Below, one piece after another: positions 27,665 through 36,336 of a stretch of 46,653 nucleotides of DNA; position 1 is the first letter of the stretch; the number at the start of each line of letters is the position of its first letter. Both the position numbers and the translations under genes were made by a program. The DNA comes from an uncultured Pelagibacteraceae bacterium (GTDB lineage Bacteria > Pseudomonadota > Alphaproteobacteria > Pelagibacterales > Pelagibacteraceae): contig CACOQC010000002.1 in the NCBI GenBank assembly GCA_902629215.1, positions 78,009-124,661 on the forward strand. Direction: 5' to 3'. Under the pieces are notes generated by a model, which did not search any database, had not been told where the DNA came from, and saw only the letters and a list, made by a program, of their open reading frames with translations.

Positions 27665-27701
27665 GGGTGGTAGAGGGAGACTGAAACCACCCTTTTTTTT
27701 T
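27665..27701 (+). terminator. Rho-independent terminator after the lipoprotein gene
   Basis: GGGTGGT (27665-27671) and ACCACCC (27686-27692) form a perfect 7-bp GC-rich stem with a 14-base loop, followed by nine consecutive T. It is oriented to stop plus-strand transcription just before the convergent permease gene. It is the only clear terminator at any convergent junction in this window. Confidence 0.8.
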
Positions 27702-28485
27702 ATAATCCTGAATATCTGTACACAAAAATCGTTCCAACCACATATAAAAACAATCCAAAAAATACTTGAAGTTTAGTTTTATTAATTTTGTGTGCTGAAT
27801 TTGCTCCGATTCTTGCCATGAACATTGTGATAGGAATAAAAATTAAAAAAGCAGGCACATTTATAAAGCCAAAACTTAATGGTAATTTAACATTTAAAAT
27901 TGATCCTGAATACCAAAAACCAATTGCACCACAAAAAGCTATGATAAAACCTATTGTTGCAGCGCTACCAATAGCTTTTTTTATCGGGTAACCAAAATAT
28001 TTTAAGATTGGCACATTCATTACTGCACCACCTATACCCATAGGAGCCGATATAAAACCAGAAAGTAATCCAAAAATAATTCTAAAATGTAATTTAAATT
28101 TATTTTTACTAATTTTTTGTTGATTAGAATTTATTAATAGATAAGTTCCTAGGCAAAAAACAACAATTGTAAAAAAAGCAACTAATAATTTTGTTTTTGC
28201 TAATGCAGCAAATGTTGTTCCTAATAAAACTCCAATAACTACAAATAAACCATAAGTTTTAACTAAATTTGGATCAACAGATTTATGTTTATTATGTGTA
28301 TATACAGATACCATGGAAGTTGGGATGATGATTGCAAAAGAAGTTCCAACAGCTAAATGCATTAAATAATTTTTATCTACACCTAATGCTTCAAATATAA
28401 AAAAAAGAAAAGGAACAGTAATTAATCCACCACCAATACCAAACAAACCTGCAAAAAAACCAACTGGGAAGGCTGTTGCTATCAT
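27700..28485 (-). CDS. TauE/SafE-family membrane permease
   Basis: This 261-residue protein has about eight hydrophobic segments and the glycine-rich family repeats FFAGLFGIGGGLITVPFLFF near the N-terminus and ISAPMGIGGAVMNVPIL near the middle. Family members export or import sulfite, sulfoacetate or other small organosulfur or carboxylate anions; the substrate cannot be told here. The reading frame stays open for 18 codons upstream of this ATG, with hydrophobic residues but no standard ATG, GTG or TTG, so the real N-terminus could be longer through a rare start. It ends at the terminator tract. Confidence 0.85.
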   Translation of the reverse strand: MIATAFPVGFFAGLFGIGGGLITVPFLFFIFEALGVDKNYLMHLAVGTSFAIIIPTSMVSVYTHNKHKSVDPNLVKTYGLFVVIGVLLGTTFAALAKTKLLVAFFTIVVFCLGTYLLINSNQQKISKNKFKLHFRIIFGLLSGFISAPMGIGGAVMNVPILKYFGYPIKKAIGSAATIGFIIAFCGAIGFWYSGSILNVKLPLSFGFINVPAFLIFIPITMFMARIGANSAHKINKTKLQVFFGLFLYVVGTIFVYRYSGL

Positions 28486-28534
28486 TAAGATAATATAAAA
28501 AGAATATTGATTAGATAAAATTGAATTAAGCAGA

Positions 28535-29518
28535 CTAACCTACTCTTCTTTCAACATTGTTATATTTTATCTTATCCATAATATGATTAATTTTTTGCAC
28601 ATCAGCATCACGTACACACATATTTTCACTTAAATATCTTTTCCAATAACTTGCACCTGACTGACCATGAAATAAACCTAGAGTATGTCTCATAATTTGA
28701 TTTAATCTTGTTCCTTTTTTTAATTCTTCTTTTACATATGGTATTAAATTTTCAATTACTTCTTGTCTGCTTGGAATTATTTCATTTTTAAAAATTTCTT
28801 TTTCAATATCAGCTAACAAATATGGTGTGTGATATGCTGCTCTACCGATCATAACACCATCAGTTTTTTTAAGATGATCATTTATTTCCTCAATAGAAGT
28901 TATTCCACCATTAATAATAATTTCTTCATTAGGGAAATCTTTTTTAAGATTATATACATAATCATATTTTAATGGGGGAATATTAAGATTTTGTTTAGGA
29001 GTAAACTTTCCCAACATTGCTTTTCTTGCATGTATTATAAAAGTTTTTATTCCTGTTAATTTTAAAATAGATATAAAATTATGAAAATTTTCATAATCTT
29101 CTATATTGTCATAGCCAATTCTTGTTTTAATTGTTACTGGAAGTTTTGTAGAAGCTTGCATTTTACTTAAGCAATCTGCAACCAAATTTGGTTCTTTCAT
29201 TAAACAAGCACCAAATTTATTCTTCTCAACTTTTTTACTTGGACAACCTAAGTTTAAATTAATCTCATCATAACCAAAATCTTCACCAATTTTAGATGCC
29301 TCAGCTAAAAGTTTGGGTGAAGAACCACCTATTTGTAGGGCAACAGGCTTTTCATTAATATTAAATTCTAGTAATTTTTTTTTATCACCTCTATTGATTG
29401 CTTCATCAACAATCATCTCAGTATATAAAAGAGTATTCTTAGAGATTAACCTTAAAAAATATCTTTCATGACGGTCTGTACAGTCCATCATAGGAGCTAC
29501 AGAAACTGTTCTGTTCAT
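28535..29518 (-). CDS. dusA: tRNA-dihydrouridine synthase, DusA type
   Basis: Dus enzymes use FMN and NADPH to reduce uridines in tRNA. The 327-residue product starts SVAPMMDCTDRHERYFLRLI, typical of DusA, and carries NLGCPSKKVEKNKFGACLM with the catalytic Cys in FGACL near residue 105, as well as the ITIKTRIGYD-like barrel motif and the INGGITSIEEI phosphate-binding site. The DRHERYFLR wording and the length favour DusA, which modifies D20 and D20a, over DusB or DusC. It lies between rpoZ and the permease gene, all on the minus strand. Confidence 0.9.
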   Translation of the reverse strand: MNRTVSVAPMMDCTDRHERYFLRLISKNTLLYTEMIVDEAINRGDKKKLLEFNINEKPVALQIGGSSPKLLAEASKIGEDFGYDEINLNLGCPSKKVEKNKFGACLMKEPNLVADCLSKMQASTKLPVTIKTRIGYDNIEDYENFHNFISILKLTGIKTFIIHARKAMLGKFTPKQNLNIPPLKYDYVYNLKKDFPNEEIIINGGITSIEEINDHLKKTDGVMIGRAAYHTPYLLADIEKEIFKNEIIPSRQEVIENLIPYVKEELKKGTRLNQIMRHTLGLFHGQSGASYWKRYLSENMCVRDADVQKINHIMDKIKYNNVERRVG

Positions 29519-29540
29519 TTTTAAACTTTATAATATTTGA

Positions 29541-30071
29541 TTAAGAGTTTGAAGCTTCAGTTTCATCTGAATTCACTTCTGGTTCTTTATTTTCACTTTC
29601 AGAAACTTCTTCTAAAGAAACTTCTTCATTGTTTTCTTCATCTGATAGTGGAGTCTCAACTTCTGGCTGAGCAGTTTGAGATAGTTCAGCTAAATCATCT
29701 TTTGATACTTGAATTTTTTCAGGAGCCTTTCTTGCTCTTTTAGAAGGTAAAATTGGAGTACCACTTTTAGAAATTTCACCTTTATATAAGTTTTCAAAAT
29801 CATCACCTACATCTTCATCATCTTCAGCTCCATCATCTACTTGTTCAATATGTTTTCTTAATTTGTAAACAGCACTCTCAGTTAAGTCTGGAACCTTAAT
29901 ATTTTCTTCTGCAATTTCTCTTAATGCTATGACGGTATTTTTGTCATTATCTTTATCTAAAGTTGGTTCAATGCCTGAATTAAGTTGAGTTGCTCTTTCT
30001 TTTGCTACTAAAACTAATTCATAAGGACTATCAACTTTATCGATACAATCTTCTACTGTAACTCTAGCCAT
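29541..30071 (-). CDS. rpoZ: RNA polymerase omega subunit with long acidic tail
   Basis: Omega helps fold and hold the beta' subunit. Residues 1-78 match Rpo[33 protein letters not shown] and [11 protein letters not shown]. The typical protein is about 90-130 residues; this one has 176. Residues 79-176 form a low-complexity, Glu/Asp/Ser-rich tail with one basic patch ([11 protein letters not shown], about 109-119). The tail is probably disordered. Omega is more often next to spoT or gmk; neither is visible here. The gene has a 44-bp gap upstream. Confidence 0.93.
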   Translation of the reverse strand: MARVTVEDCIDKVDSPYELVLVAKERATQLNSGIEPTLDKDNDKNTVIALREIAEENIKVPDLTESAVYKLRKHIEQVDDGAEDDEDVGDDFENLYKGEISKSGTPILPSKRARKAPEKIQVSKDDLAELSQTAQPEVETPLSDEENNEEVSLEEVSESENKEPEVNSDETEASNS

Positions 30072-30115
30072 GCGGAGTATCTATACAGTGAGTTGAAAAA
30101 AATCAAGGAGATTTT

Positions 30116-31324
30116 TTAGATATATTGTGGATTAAGCTTGTTTCTCATAAAAAATAACAAGATCAAAGAGATGGAAATGTAAATAAATGATATCATTGCA
30201 ATTTGTTCAATAGAAAAACCTCTATCTATCAAAAAACCAAATAAAGCAGTTCCAAAAGCAGTAGAAAAAACCATCAAAGCTGTGGTCAAAGCTTTTATTG
30301 ATCCAATAAATTTTACACCATAAATTTCAGCCCATGTTGATGAGCCCAAAACATTAGCTAATCCATTAGAAATACCTATTAAGCCAAGAAAAATAAAAGA
30401 AGTAACAGGATTATCAAAGTAAAACAAAACTAAAGTAGAAATCAGTAAAGGTATATTCATAAAGATTAAAAGTTTTCTACTAGTAAATTTATCAATTAGA
30501 AATCCAGATCCTAATAAAGTTAAGACTGACAATATTGAATAAACCATAAATGATTGAGCGATAACAAAAGAACCCCAATCTTTAGCTTCAGTAATAAATG
30601 ATTGGTAGACAAATACACCTGTTGCAATCCAAGGCATCGCTAACATATTTAAACAAACTATATAAAATCTGTAATCTTTTAAAACATCAATTCTTTTCCA
30701 TTGTTTGATTTCTTTTGTTTCAGCACCATTTGAATCTATTTGTTCTCTAGTATCAAAATCTAATTTTTTTATTAGAAAAAATGATGCTAATGGCAAAAAG
30801 ATTAAAGTTAAAATAGATATTGATATCCAAATATTTTGCCAAACAGTGATAGTTAATAAATAAACGATTAAAACAGGTAAAATAAATTCTGCTGTTGAAA
30901 GACCAAACCATCCTGCGCTAAGAGCTTTGCCCCTAGATATTGTAAAGTATCTTGCAATAGTTGTCGTTGCAGTATGAGACATTAACCCTTGTCCAGAAAA
31001 TCTCATTAAAAAAACTGCAATAAATAAAAAAGCTATTGATGAGATCTTAGAAAAGAAAAAACAAGAAAAAGATAGAAGTAAAGTTACATAAAAAGCAAAT
31101 TTAAAAATATTAATATCATCAATTTTTTTTCCAACCCATATTAAAAGAAAACTACTTAATAATGTTGCAGAGGCATAGATTGAGCCAAATTGTCCATGAG
31201 TAATCGAAAGTGTTTCTCTAATGCTGGAATTAAATAAGCCTAAAAAAAAACTCTGTCCAAAACTAGAAAAAAATGTAAAGATAAATCCAAATATAATTAC
31301 TTTTAAACTTAAACTATTAAACAT
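30116..31324 (-). CDS. MFS transporter
   Basis: A 402-residue protein with about twelve hydrophobic segments and the central charged loop between helices 6 and 7 (about residues 190-215) expected of the major facilitator superfamily. The loop after helix 2 reads WVGKKIDDIN, a degenerate form of the family loop motif, and the second half has GFLIDKFTSRK at the matching place. It resembles the monocarboxylate/oxalate-formate type, but no substrate can be assigned. It is divergent from the dehydrogenase gene with only nine bases between start codons, so co-regulation is likely. Confidence 0.85.
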   Translation of the reverse strand: MFNSLSLKVIIFGFIFTFFSSFGQSFFLGLFNSSIRETLSITHGQFGSIYASATLLSSFLLIWVGKKIDDINIFKFAFYVTLLLSFSCFFFSKISSIAFLFIAVFLMRFSGQGLMSHTATTTIARYFTISRGKALSAGWFGLSTAEFILPVLIVYLLTITVWQNIWISISILTLIFLPLASFFLIKKLDFDTREQIDSNGAETKEIKQWKRIDVLKDYRFYIVCLNMLAMPWIATGVFVYQSFITEAKDWGSFVIAQSFMVYSILSVLTLLGSGFLIDKFTSRKLLIFMNIPLLISTLVLFYFDNPVTSFIFLGLIGISNGLANVLGSSTWAEIYGVKFIGSIKALTTALMVFSTAFGTALFGFLIDRGFSIEQIAMISFIYISISLILLFFMRNKLNPQYI

Positions 31325-31333
31325 AAAAAAATT

Positions 31334-32203
31334 ATGAGTTGTAATGTTGCTTTCATAGGTCTTGGTGTCATGGGTTATCCAATGGCTGGTTATATATCAA
31401 AAGGTGGACACAATGTAACTGTTTTTAATAGAACGAAATCAAAAGCTGAGAAATGGATTAAAGAATATAAAGGTAAAATGGCAGAAACTCCTGCTGAAGC
31501 CGCAAAGAACGCAGACTTTGTTTTTACATGTGTAGGAAATGATAATGATTTGTCAGAGGTTACGATTGGAAAAGAAGGAATTTACAATACAATTAAAAAA
31601 GGTGCAGTTCATGTAGATAACACTACTGCTTCAGCTGAGATTGCTAGAAAATTATATAAAAATTCTAAAGCACACGGTTGGGGATTCTTGGATGCTCCAG
31701 TATCTGGAGGACAAGCTGGTGCAGAAAATGGAGCCTTAACAGTTATGATTGGTGGTGATCAAGCTGATTTTGATAAAGCAAAAGATAAAATTGACTGCTA
31801 TAGCAAAAAAATGAAACTGCTTGGTAAAGCTGGTTGTGGACAATTAGCTAAGATGGTTAATCAAATTTGTATAGCAGGATTAGTTCAAGGATTATCTGAG
31901 GGAATAAACTTTGGAATGAAGGCTGGATTAAATATGGAAGATGTTATTGAAGTAATTTCAAAAGGTGCTGCACAATCTTGGCAAATGGAAAATAGATACA
32001 AAACAATGATTGATGATAAATTTGATTTTGGTTTTGCAGTTGACTGGATGAGAAAAGATTTAAAGATCGCAATGGATGAAGCTAAAAATAATGGTTCATT
32101 ATTACCTGTAACAGAACTTGTAGATAAATTTTATGAAGAAGTTCAAGGTTTGGGTGGTAATCGTTGGGATACATCAAGCTTAATTAAAAGATTTAGAAAG
32201 TAA
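31334..32203 (+). CDS. NAD(P)-dependent 3-hydroxyisobutyrate dehydrogenase-family enzyme
   Basis: This 289-residue beta-hydroxyacid dehydrogenase oxidises a 3-hydroxy acid or reduces the matching semialdehyde. The nucleotide site FIGLGVMGYPMAGY is at residues 7-20, the substrate loop FLDAPVSGGQAGAENG near 116-131, and the catalytic Lys is in GCGQLAKMVNQI near 172. The family includes 3-hydroxyisobutyrate dehydrogenase, tartronate semialdehyde reductase and glyoxylate/succinic semialdehyde reductases; sequence alone does not choose among them. The divergent MFS gene may move its substrate. The next gene starts four bases after its stop. Confidence 0.88.
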   Translation: MSCNVAFIGLGVMGYPMAGYISKGGHNVTVFNRTKSKAEKWIKEYKGKMAETPAEAAKNADFVFTCVGNDNDLSEVTIGKEGIYNTIKKGAVHVDNTTASAEIARKLYKNSKAHGWGFLDAPVSGGQAGAENGALTVMIGGDQADFDKAKDKIDCYSKKMKLLGKAGCGQLAKMVNQICIAGLVQGLSEGINFGMKAGLNMEDVIEVISKGAAQSWQMENRYKTMIDDKFDFGFAVDWMRKDLKIAMDEAKNNGSLLPVTELVDKFYEEVQGLGGNRWDTSSLIKRFRK

Positions 32204-32206
32204 TGT

Positions 32207-32806
32207 ATGCAGCCAGCATACTATGAAAATTTAGAGGAAATTCAGAACAAGTATTGGTCTATGTTAGATGATGCTGTAACTAATAGGAGTTCACCATTTA
32301 GAATTCCTGTCTTTATTTGTGCTCACCAAGATGAAGTAGATGGTAGAATTGTTGTTTTACGTAAATCAGATAGAGCAAACAATCTATTACAATTTCATAC
32401 TGATTTAAGATCTCCAAAAGTGGATATTCTTAAAAAAAACAAGAATGCCTCTCTAGTTTTCTACGATAAAGAGGAAAAGATACAATTAAGAGTAAAAGTT
32501 GAGTGTGAAGTGAATAATCAAAATTCTACAACAGAAGAATCTTGGAAAAAAACACAACATATAAGCAGACGTTGTTATTTAACTGATAGTCCTCCTGGAA
32601 CTGCATCAGAAAATCCAACTTCTGGAATGATATCTAAATTAGAAGATTTTGATTACACTATGGAACAAAGCGAAGAAGGTTATAAAAACTTTACAGTTAT
32701 TAAATGTAAAATTAATTCTATTGAGTGGCTGTATCTTGCTGCTAAGGGACATCGAAGAGCAAAGTTTGATTTAGAAGCTAATAAAAATGCTTGGTTAGTT
32801 CCTTAA
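32207..32806 (+). CDS. Pyridoxamine 5'-phosphate oxidase-like FMN-binding protein
   Basis: The 199-residue product has the split-barrel flavin fold of the PNPOx-like superfamily: RIVVLRKSDRANNLLQFHTD near residues 44-63, SPKVDILKKNKNASLVFYD after it and KIQLRVKVE. A Cys-Tyr-Leu segment (SRRCYLTDSPPGT) in the middle is typical of a proteobacterial subfamily of unknown substrate, distinct from true PdxH. It starts four bases after the dehydrogenase, so the two are probably co-transcribed. Cofactor binding is inferred from the family. Confidence 0.8.
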   Translation: MQPAYYENLEEIQNKYWSMLDDAVTNRSSPFRIPVFICAHQDEVDGRIVVLRKSDRANNLLQFHTDLRSPKVDILKKNKNASLVFYDKEEKIQLRVKVECEVNNQNSTTEESWKKTQHISRRCYLTDSPPGTASENPTSGMISKLEDFDYTMEQSEEGYKNFTVIKCKINSIEWLYLAAKGHRRAKFDLEANKNAWLVP

Positions 32807-32814
32807 TTATTATT

Positions 32815-33327
32815 TTAGAAAATTGATTTAGAATATTTTTTCCAATTATCTTGATAATGTCTTGTATTTTCTGCTACAGCTTTCTTTTCTTCTTCAGTAA
32901 CTTCTCTAACAACTTTGCCAGGTGAACCTATTACTAATGAGTTATCTGGTATTTCTTTATTTTCAGTGATTAAAGCTTTTGCACCAATGATGCAATTCTT
33001 TCCAATCTTAGCATTGTTAAGAATCACTGCACCAATTCCAATTAAGCTATTGTCCCCTATCGTACATCCATGAAGCATAACCATATGTCCAACAGTTACA
33101 TTTTTTCCAATTTTTAATGGATAACCAGGATCAGTATGTAAAACACTTCCATCTTGAACATTTGACCCCTCACCTATATGAATATTTTCAATGTCTCCTC
33201 TTAGGGTTGCATTAAACCAAATACTAGAATTCTTTTCTAAAGTAACATCACCTATAATGGTTGCATTAGGTGCTACCCAATTTTCGCCAGAGTTTTTTGG
33301 TTTTTTATCTTTTAAATCGTAAAACAT
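32815..33327 (-). CDS. Gamma-carbonic-anhydrase-family protein
   Basis: The 170-residue protein is a left-handed beta helix of hexapeptide repeats (about residues 12-140). The three zinc-type histidines are present in [17 protein letters not shown] and LHGC, matching gamma-carbonic anhydrases such as YrdA, PaaY and CaiE. The family forms trimers with metals between subunits. Activity as a carbonic anhydrase is often weak or absent in bacterial members, so the name states fold and metal site rather than a proven reaction. It is convergent with the flavin protein (8-bp gap) and divergent from the thioredoxin-fold gene (20 bp). Confidence 0.85.
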   Translation of the reverse strand: MFYDLKDKKPKNSGENWVAPNATIIGDVTLEKNSSIWFNATLRGDIENIHIGEGSNVQDGSVLHTDPGYPLKIGKNVTVGHMVMLHGCTIGDNSLIGIGAVILNNAKIGKNCIIGAKALITENKEIPDNSLVIGSPGKVVREVTEEEKKAVAENTRHYQDNWKKYSKSIF

Positions 33328-33347
33328 AATTTATATATTATTACATT

Positions 33348-33902
33348 ATGCCAATACAAACTCCAATATGTGATTTCGGCCAAAAGGCACACGACTTTAA
33401 GCTTAAATCAACTGATAATAAAATAATTTCATTAAACGATATTAAAGGAGAAAACGGAACTTTAATAATGTTTATCTGTAATCACTGTCCTTATGTTAAA
33501 GCAGTTACAAAAGATATTGTTGAAGATTGTAAAAAATTAAAAGATCTAGGTGTTAATTCAGTTGCTATATGTGCAAATGATGCTGAAAACTATCCTGAAG
33601 ACTCATTTGATAACATGATCTTGTTTGCAAAAAAAAATCAGTTTGATTTTCCTTATTTGGTCGATGAAACACAAGAGATTGCTAGAACTTATGATGCAGT
33701 GTGCACGCCAGATTTCTTCGGTTATAATAAAGAATTAGAGCTTCAGTACAGAGGTAGATTAAGAGAGCTTAAAAATCTAGTGCCAGTAAGAGATGGTGAC
33801 AGTGATTTGTTTAAAGCAATGAAAAAAATTTCAGAAATTGGTAAAGGGCCTGAGCAACAAACTCCAAGTGCTGGATGCAGTATTAAGTGGAAAAATAATT
33901 AA
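33348..33902 (+). CDS. Thioredoxin-fold (AhpC/TSA-like) protein
   Basis: The 184 residues have a peroxiredoxin/thioredoxin fold: FGQKAHDFKLKSTDN near the start, then MFICNHCPYVKAV near residues 39-51 with a CxxC motif (CNHC) in the position of the redox site, and TPDFFGYNKELELQYRGR with the cis-Pro region. This is the widespread thioredoxin family protein with a CNHCPY signature; the biological role is not established. It ends in a TAATG overlap with the glycosyltransferase gene, which is likely translational coupling and not a functional link. Confidence 0.82.
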   Translation: MPIQTPICDFGQKAHDFKLKSTDNKIISLNDIKGENGTLIMFICNHCPYVKAVTKDIVEDCKKLKDLGVNSVAICANDAENYPEDSFDNMILFAKKNQFDFPYLVDETQEIARTYDAVCTPDFFGYNKELELQYRGRLRELKNLVPVRDGDSDLFKAMKKISEIGKGPEQQTPSAGCSIKWKNN

Positions 33903-34981
33903 TGTATTTAATCGCAACGAGATCTTTTCCACCTGAAGTAGGCGGCATGCAAAGCTTAATGTGGGGCCTTGCTAAAGAAATGTCTAAAAACTTTATGATT
34001 AAAGTTTTTGCAGATTACCATGAAAACCATAAAGAATTTGATAAAGATGCTAATTTTTCAATTGAAAGGGTTGGGGGAATAAAGTTTTTACGAAAAATAA
34101 GAAAAGCTCAATTAATAAATGAGTTTTTAAAAGAAAATAAAGTTCAGGGAATAATAGCTGATCATTGGAAAAGTTTAGAGTTAATTAAAACTACAAAGAA
34201 AAAATATTGCTTAATACACGGAAAAGAAATTAATCATCCTAAAGGAAGTTTTCAAAATAAGAAAATAGTAAAAGTTTTAAATAATGTTGAAAAAGTAATT
34301 GCTAATTCAGAATATACAAAAAACTTAGCAATCAATATTGGTGTCGATCAAACAAAAATAGTAGTAATAAATCCTGGAGTAAATCCTGCTAAGGAACTAA
34401 ATAAAAAGTCATTAGATAAAGTAGAAAGTTTGTTAAAAATAAAAACACCTCGATTAATTACTGTTTCAAGATTTGATAAAAGAAAAAATCATGAAAAAGT
34501 CCTAATGGCATTAAGAAATTTAAAACAAATATATCCAAATATTGTTTATATTTGCATTGGTTATGGGGAAGAAGAAGAAAACATTAAAGAATTGGTTAAT
34601 GAGCTTGATTTAGGAACACAAGTTATGTTTTTTAAAGATATTAGTGATGATTTAAAAAATGCTTTAGTGGCAAAATCTAATATTTTTGTTATGCCATCAA
34701 TCATATATAAGACCTCAGTTGAAGGATTTGGAATAGCTTATGTTGAGGCTGCGCAGTATGCTGTCACATCTCTAGGAGGTAAAGATGGTGGTGCCTCCGA
34801 CGCTATTCAACATGATAAAACTGGTTTAATTTGTGATGGAAATAATCTTGAAGATATTTATTCTTCACTTCACTCCATGATAGAAAATAAAAAGTATATT
34901 GAACTTGGAAAAAATGCAGAAGAATATTCTTCTAAGTTTAACTGGTCTAATATAGTTGAGGAATATAAAAAAATTTTATAA
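33902..34981 (+). CDS. Glycosyltransferase family 4 (GT-B fold)
   Basis: The 359-residue protein has the N-terminal donor/acceptor start FPPEVGGMQSLMWGLAKEM near residues 9-27, the VSRFDKRKNHEKVL segment at the beginning of the second Rossmann domain, and EGFGIAYVEAAQ near 270, the E-x7-E motif of GT4 enzymes, followed by a GGASDAIQHDKTGLI loop. GT4 enzymes transfer a sugar from a nucleotide donor to LPS core, O-antigen or glycolipids. It has no membrane segment. With the GT9 and DUF6165 genes it forms a small surface-sugar patch. Its stop overlaps the convergent GT9 gene by six bases. Confidence 0.87.
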   Translation: MYLIATRSFPPEVGGMQSLMWGLAKEMSKNFMIKVFADYHENHKEFDKDANFSIERVGGIKFLRKIRKAQLINEFLKENKVQGIIADHWKSLELIKTTKKKYCLIHGKEINHPKGSFQNKKIVKVLNNVEKVIANSEYTKNLAINIGVDQTKIVVINPGVNPAKELNKKSLDKVESLLKIKTPRLITVSRFDKRKNHEKVLMALRNLKQIYPNIVYICIGYGEEEENIKELVNELDLGTQVMFFKDISDDLKNALVAKSNIFVMPSIIYKTSVEGFGIAYVEAAQYAVTSLGGKDGGASDAIQHDKTGLICDGNNLEDIYSSLHSMIENKKYIELGKNAEEYSSKFNWSNIVEEYKKIL

Positions 34982-35914
34982 CAAATTAGTTAATCTCTCG
35001 AAAACTTTTTCAGCAGATAAATTATTTAGGTCTGTTACCTCAATTGCTTTAAAGTTTTCTCTCTCCATACTAACCTTATAAGCTGTTGTGTGTTTACCAA
35101 ATAATGCATAACCTTTAGTACCAGTATGAGCTGTTATGTGCGCTGGACCAGTGTCATTAGCAATTACACAAGAGCTTCCTATAATCAAAGAAGTTAATTG
35201 GGATATATCTAATGCTCTACCATTATCTAATAATGCAATTGCATCTATCTCTTTTGCATCTTTAATTTCTGAGGGACCAGGTGCAGTTACAATCTTATAG
35301 CCATCTCCATATTTGTTAGAAATTTTTTGAATAAGATCGTTGTAATAAGGCCATTTTTTAATTGTTAAATGGGGAGAGCAAAAAGGAAATAGCAAAATAT
35401 ATTTATCAAGCTTATAAAAATTTTTTATTTCACTAATATCCGTAGAAGCCCAACTAAAGTCAGGTTTTAAAGTATACGATGTATTTAAGCCAGACTCTTG
35501 TAATTGATAATCAAATCTTTCGAGTACCGATGTTTTATCAAATTCCTCTTTATTTCTATCTGATGGTAATGTTGTAATTGAACTTGACCAAACTATTTTA
35601 TCAGCATTTGGAAAAAGAATATTTTTATAAAAATTAGTTCTAGATGAATTTTGAAGATCAAAAACTTTTGAGAAGTTGTGCTTCTTTAATTCTCGCATTA
35701 AAAAATATAAATAAATTAAATTATATCTAGGTAATCTCTTATCTAAAATCACCTCGTGAATAAAAGGATTTTTCTTAAATAAATCAAAGTAAGGTTTAGT
35801 TGTAAGCAGAAATATTTGATCATTTTTATGGTTTTCAGATATATCTTGAATTGCACCACTGGCTTGAGCTATATCTCCTAGTGAACCATGTTTAATTATT
35901 AAAATATTAGACAT
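34976..35914 (-). CDS. Glycosyltransferase family 9 (heptosyltransferase-like)
   Basis: A 312-residue GT-B protein of the ADP-heptose:LPS heptosyltransferase family. The start ILIIKHGSLGDIAQASGAIQDI is typical, KKWPYYNDLIQ lies at the domain junction, and CVIANDTGPAHITAHTGTKG near residues 245-264 is the donor-binding motif with the conserved D-[ST]-GP-[AG]-H. WaaC or WaaF or a related core transferase is possible; the true donor sugar is not shown by sequence. It is divergent from the DUF6165 gene across 32 bp. Confidence 0.85.
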   Translation of the reverse strand: MSNILIIKHGSLGDIAQASGAIQDISENHKNDQIFLLTTKPYFDLFKKNPFIHEVILDKRLPRYNLIYLYFLMRELKKHNFSKVFDLQNSSRTNFYKNILFPNADKIVWSSSITTLPSDRNKEEFDKTSVLERFDYQLQESGLNTSYTLKPDFSWASTDISEIKNFYKLDKYILLFPFCSPHLTIKKWPYYNDLIQKISNKYGDGYKIVTAPGPSEIKDAKEIDAIALLDNGRALDISQLTSLIIGSSCVIANDTGPAHITAHTGTKGYALFGKHTTAYKVSMERENFKAIEVTDLNNLSAEKVFERLTNLL

Positions 35915-35946
35915 ATTTATAACAAGATAGCACAGTATTAGATTTT

Positions 35947-36336
35947 ATGAATAAAATTATAGTAGAAGTTTCAATTGGAGAACTTTTAGATAAAATTTCA
36001 ATTTTAGAGATTAAACAGGAAAAAATAAAAGATCCTGAAAAGTTAAAATTTATCAACAACGAACACTCTATTCTCAAAGATCAATTAGAAAAAAATATTA
36101 AGTCTAATGACAAACTTAATGATCTTTATCAATCTTTAAAAGAAATAAATGTTAAGCTTTGGGTTATTGAAGATGACAAAAGACAATGTGAAAAAGATAA
36201 GGATTTTGGAGAAAAATTTATTAAACTTTCAAGGGATGTCCATTTTTTAAATGATGATCGTGCAAAAATAAAATTAGAAATTAACAATCACACAGGATCA
36301 GCAATTAAAGAAATTAAAGAGTACACTAATTATTAA
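35947..36336 (+). CDS. DUF6165-like helical protein
   Basis: The 129-residue product begins VEVSIGELLDKISILEIKQEKI, which I recognise as the DUF6165-type pattern found beside glycosyltransferases in proteobacteria. It is predicted to be almost entirely helical, with many Lys and Glu residues, and it has no signal peptide or membrane segment. The function is unknown; the company of GT4 and GT9 genes fits a role with surface polysaccharide assembly. Its stop abuts the start of the M24-fold hydrolase gene (TAAATG). Confidence 0.7.
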   Translation: MNKIIVEVSIGELLDKISILEIKQEKIKDPEKLKFINNEHSILKDQLEKNIKSNDKLNDLYQSLKEINVKLWVIEDDKRQCEKDKDFGEKFIKLSRDVHFLNDDRAKIKLEINNHTGSAIKEIKEYTNY

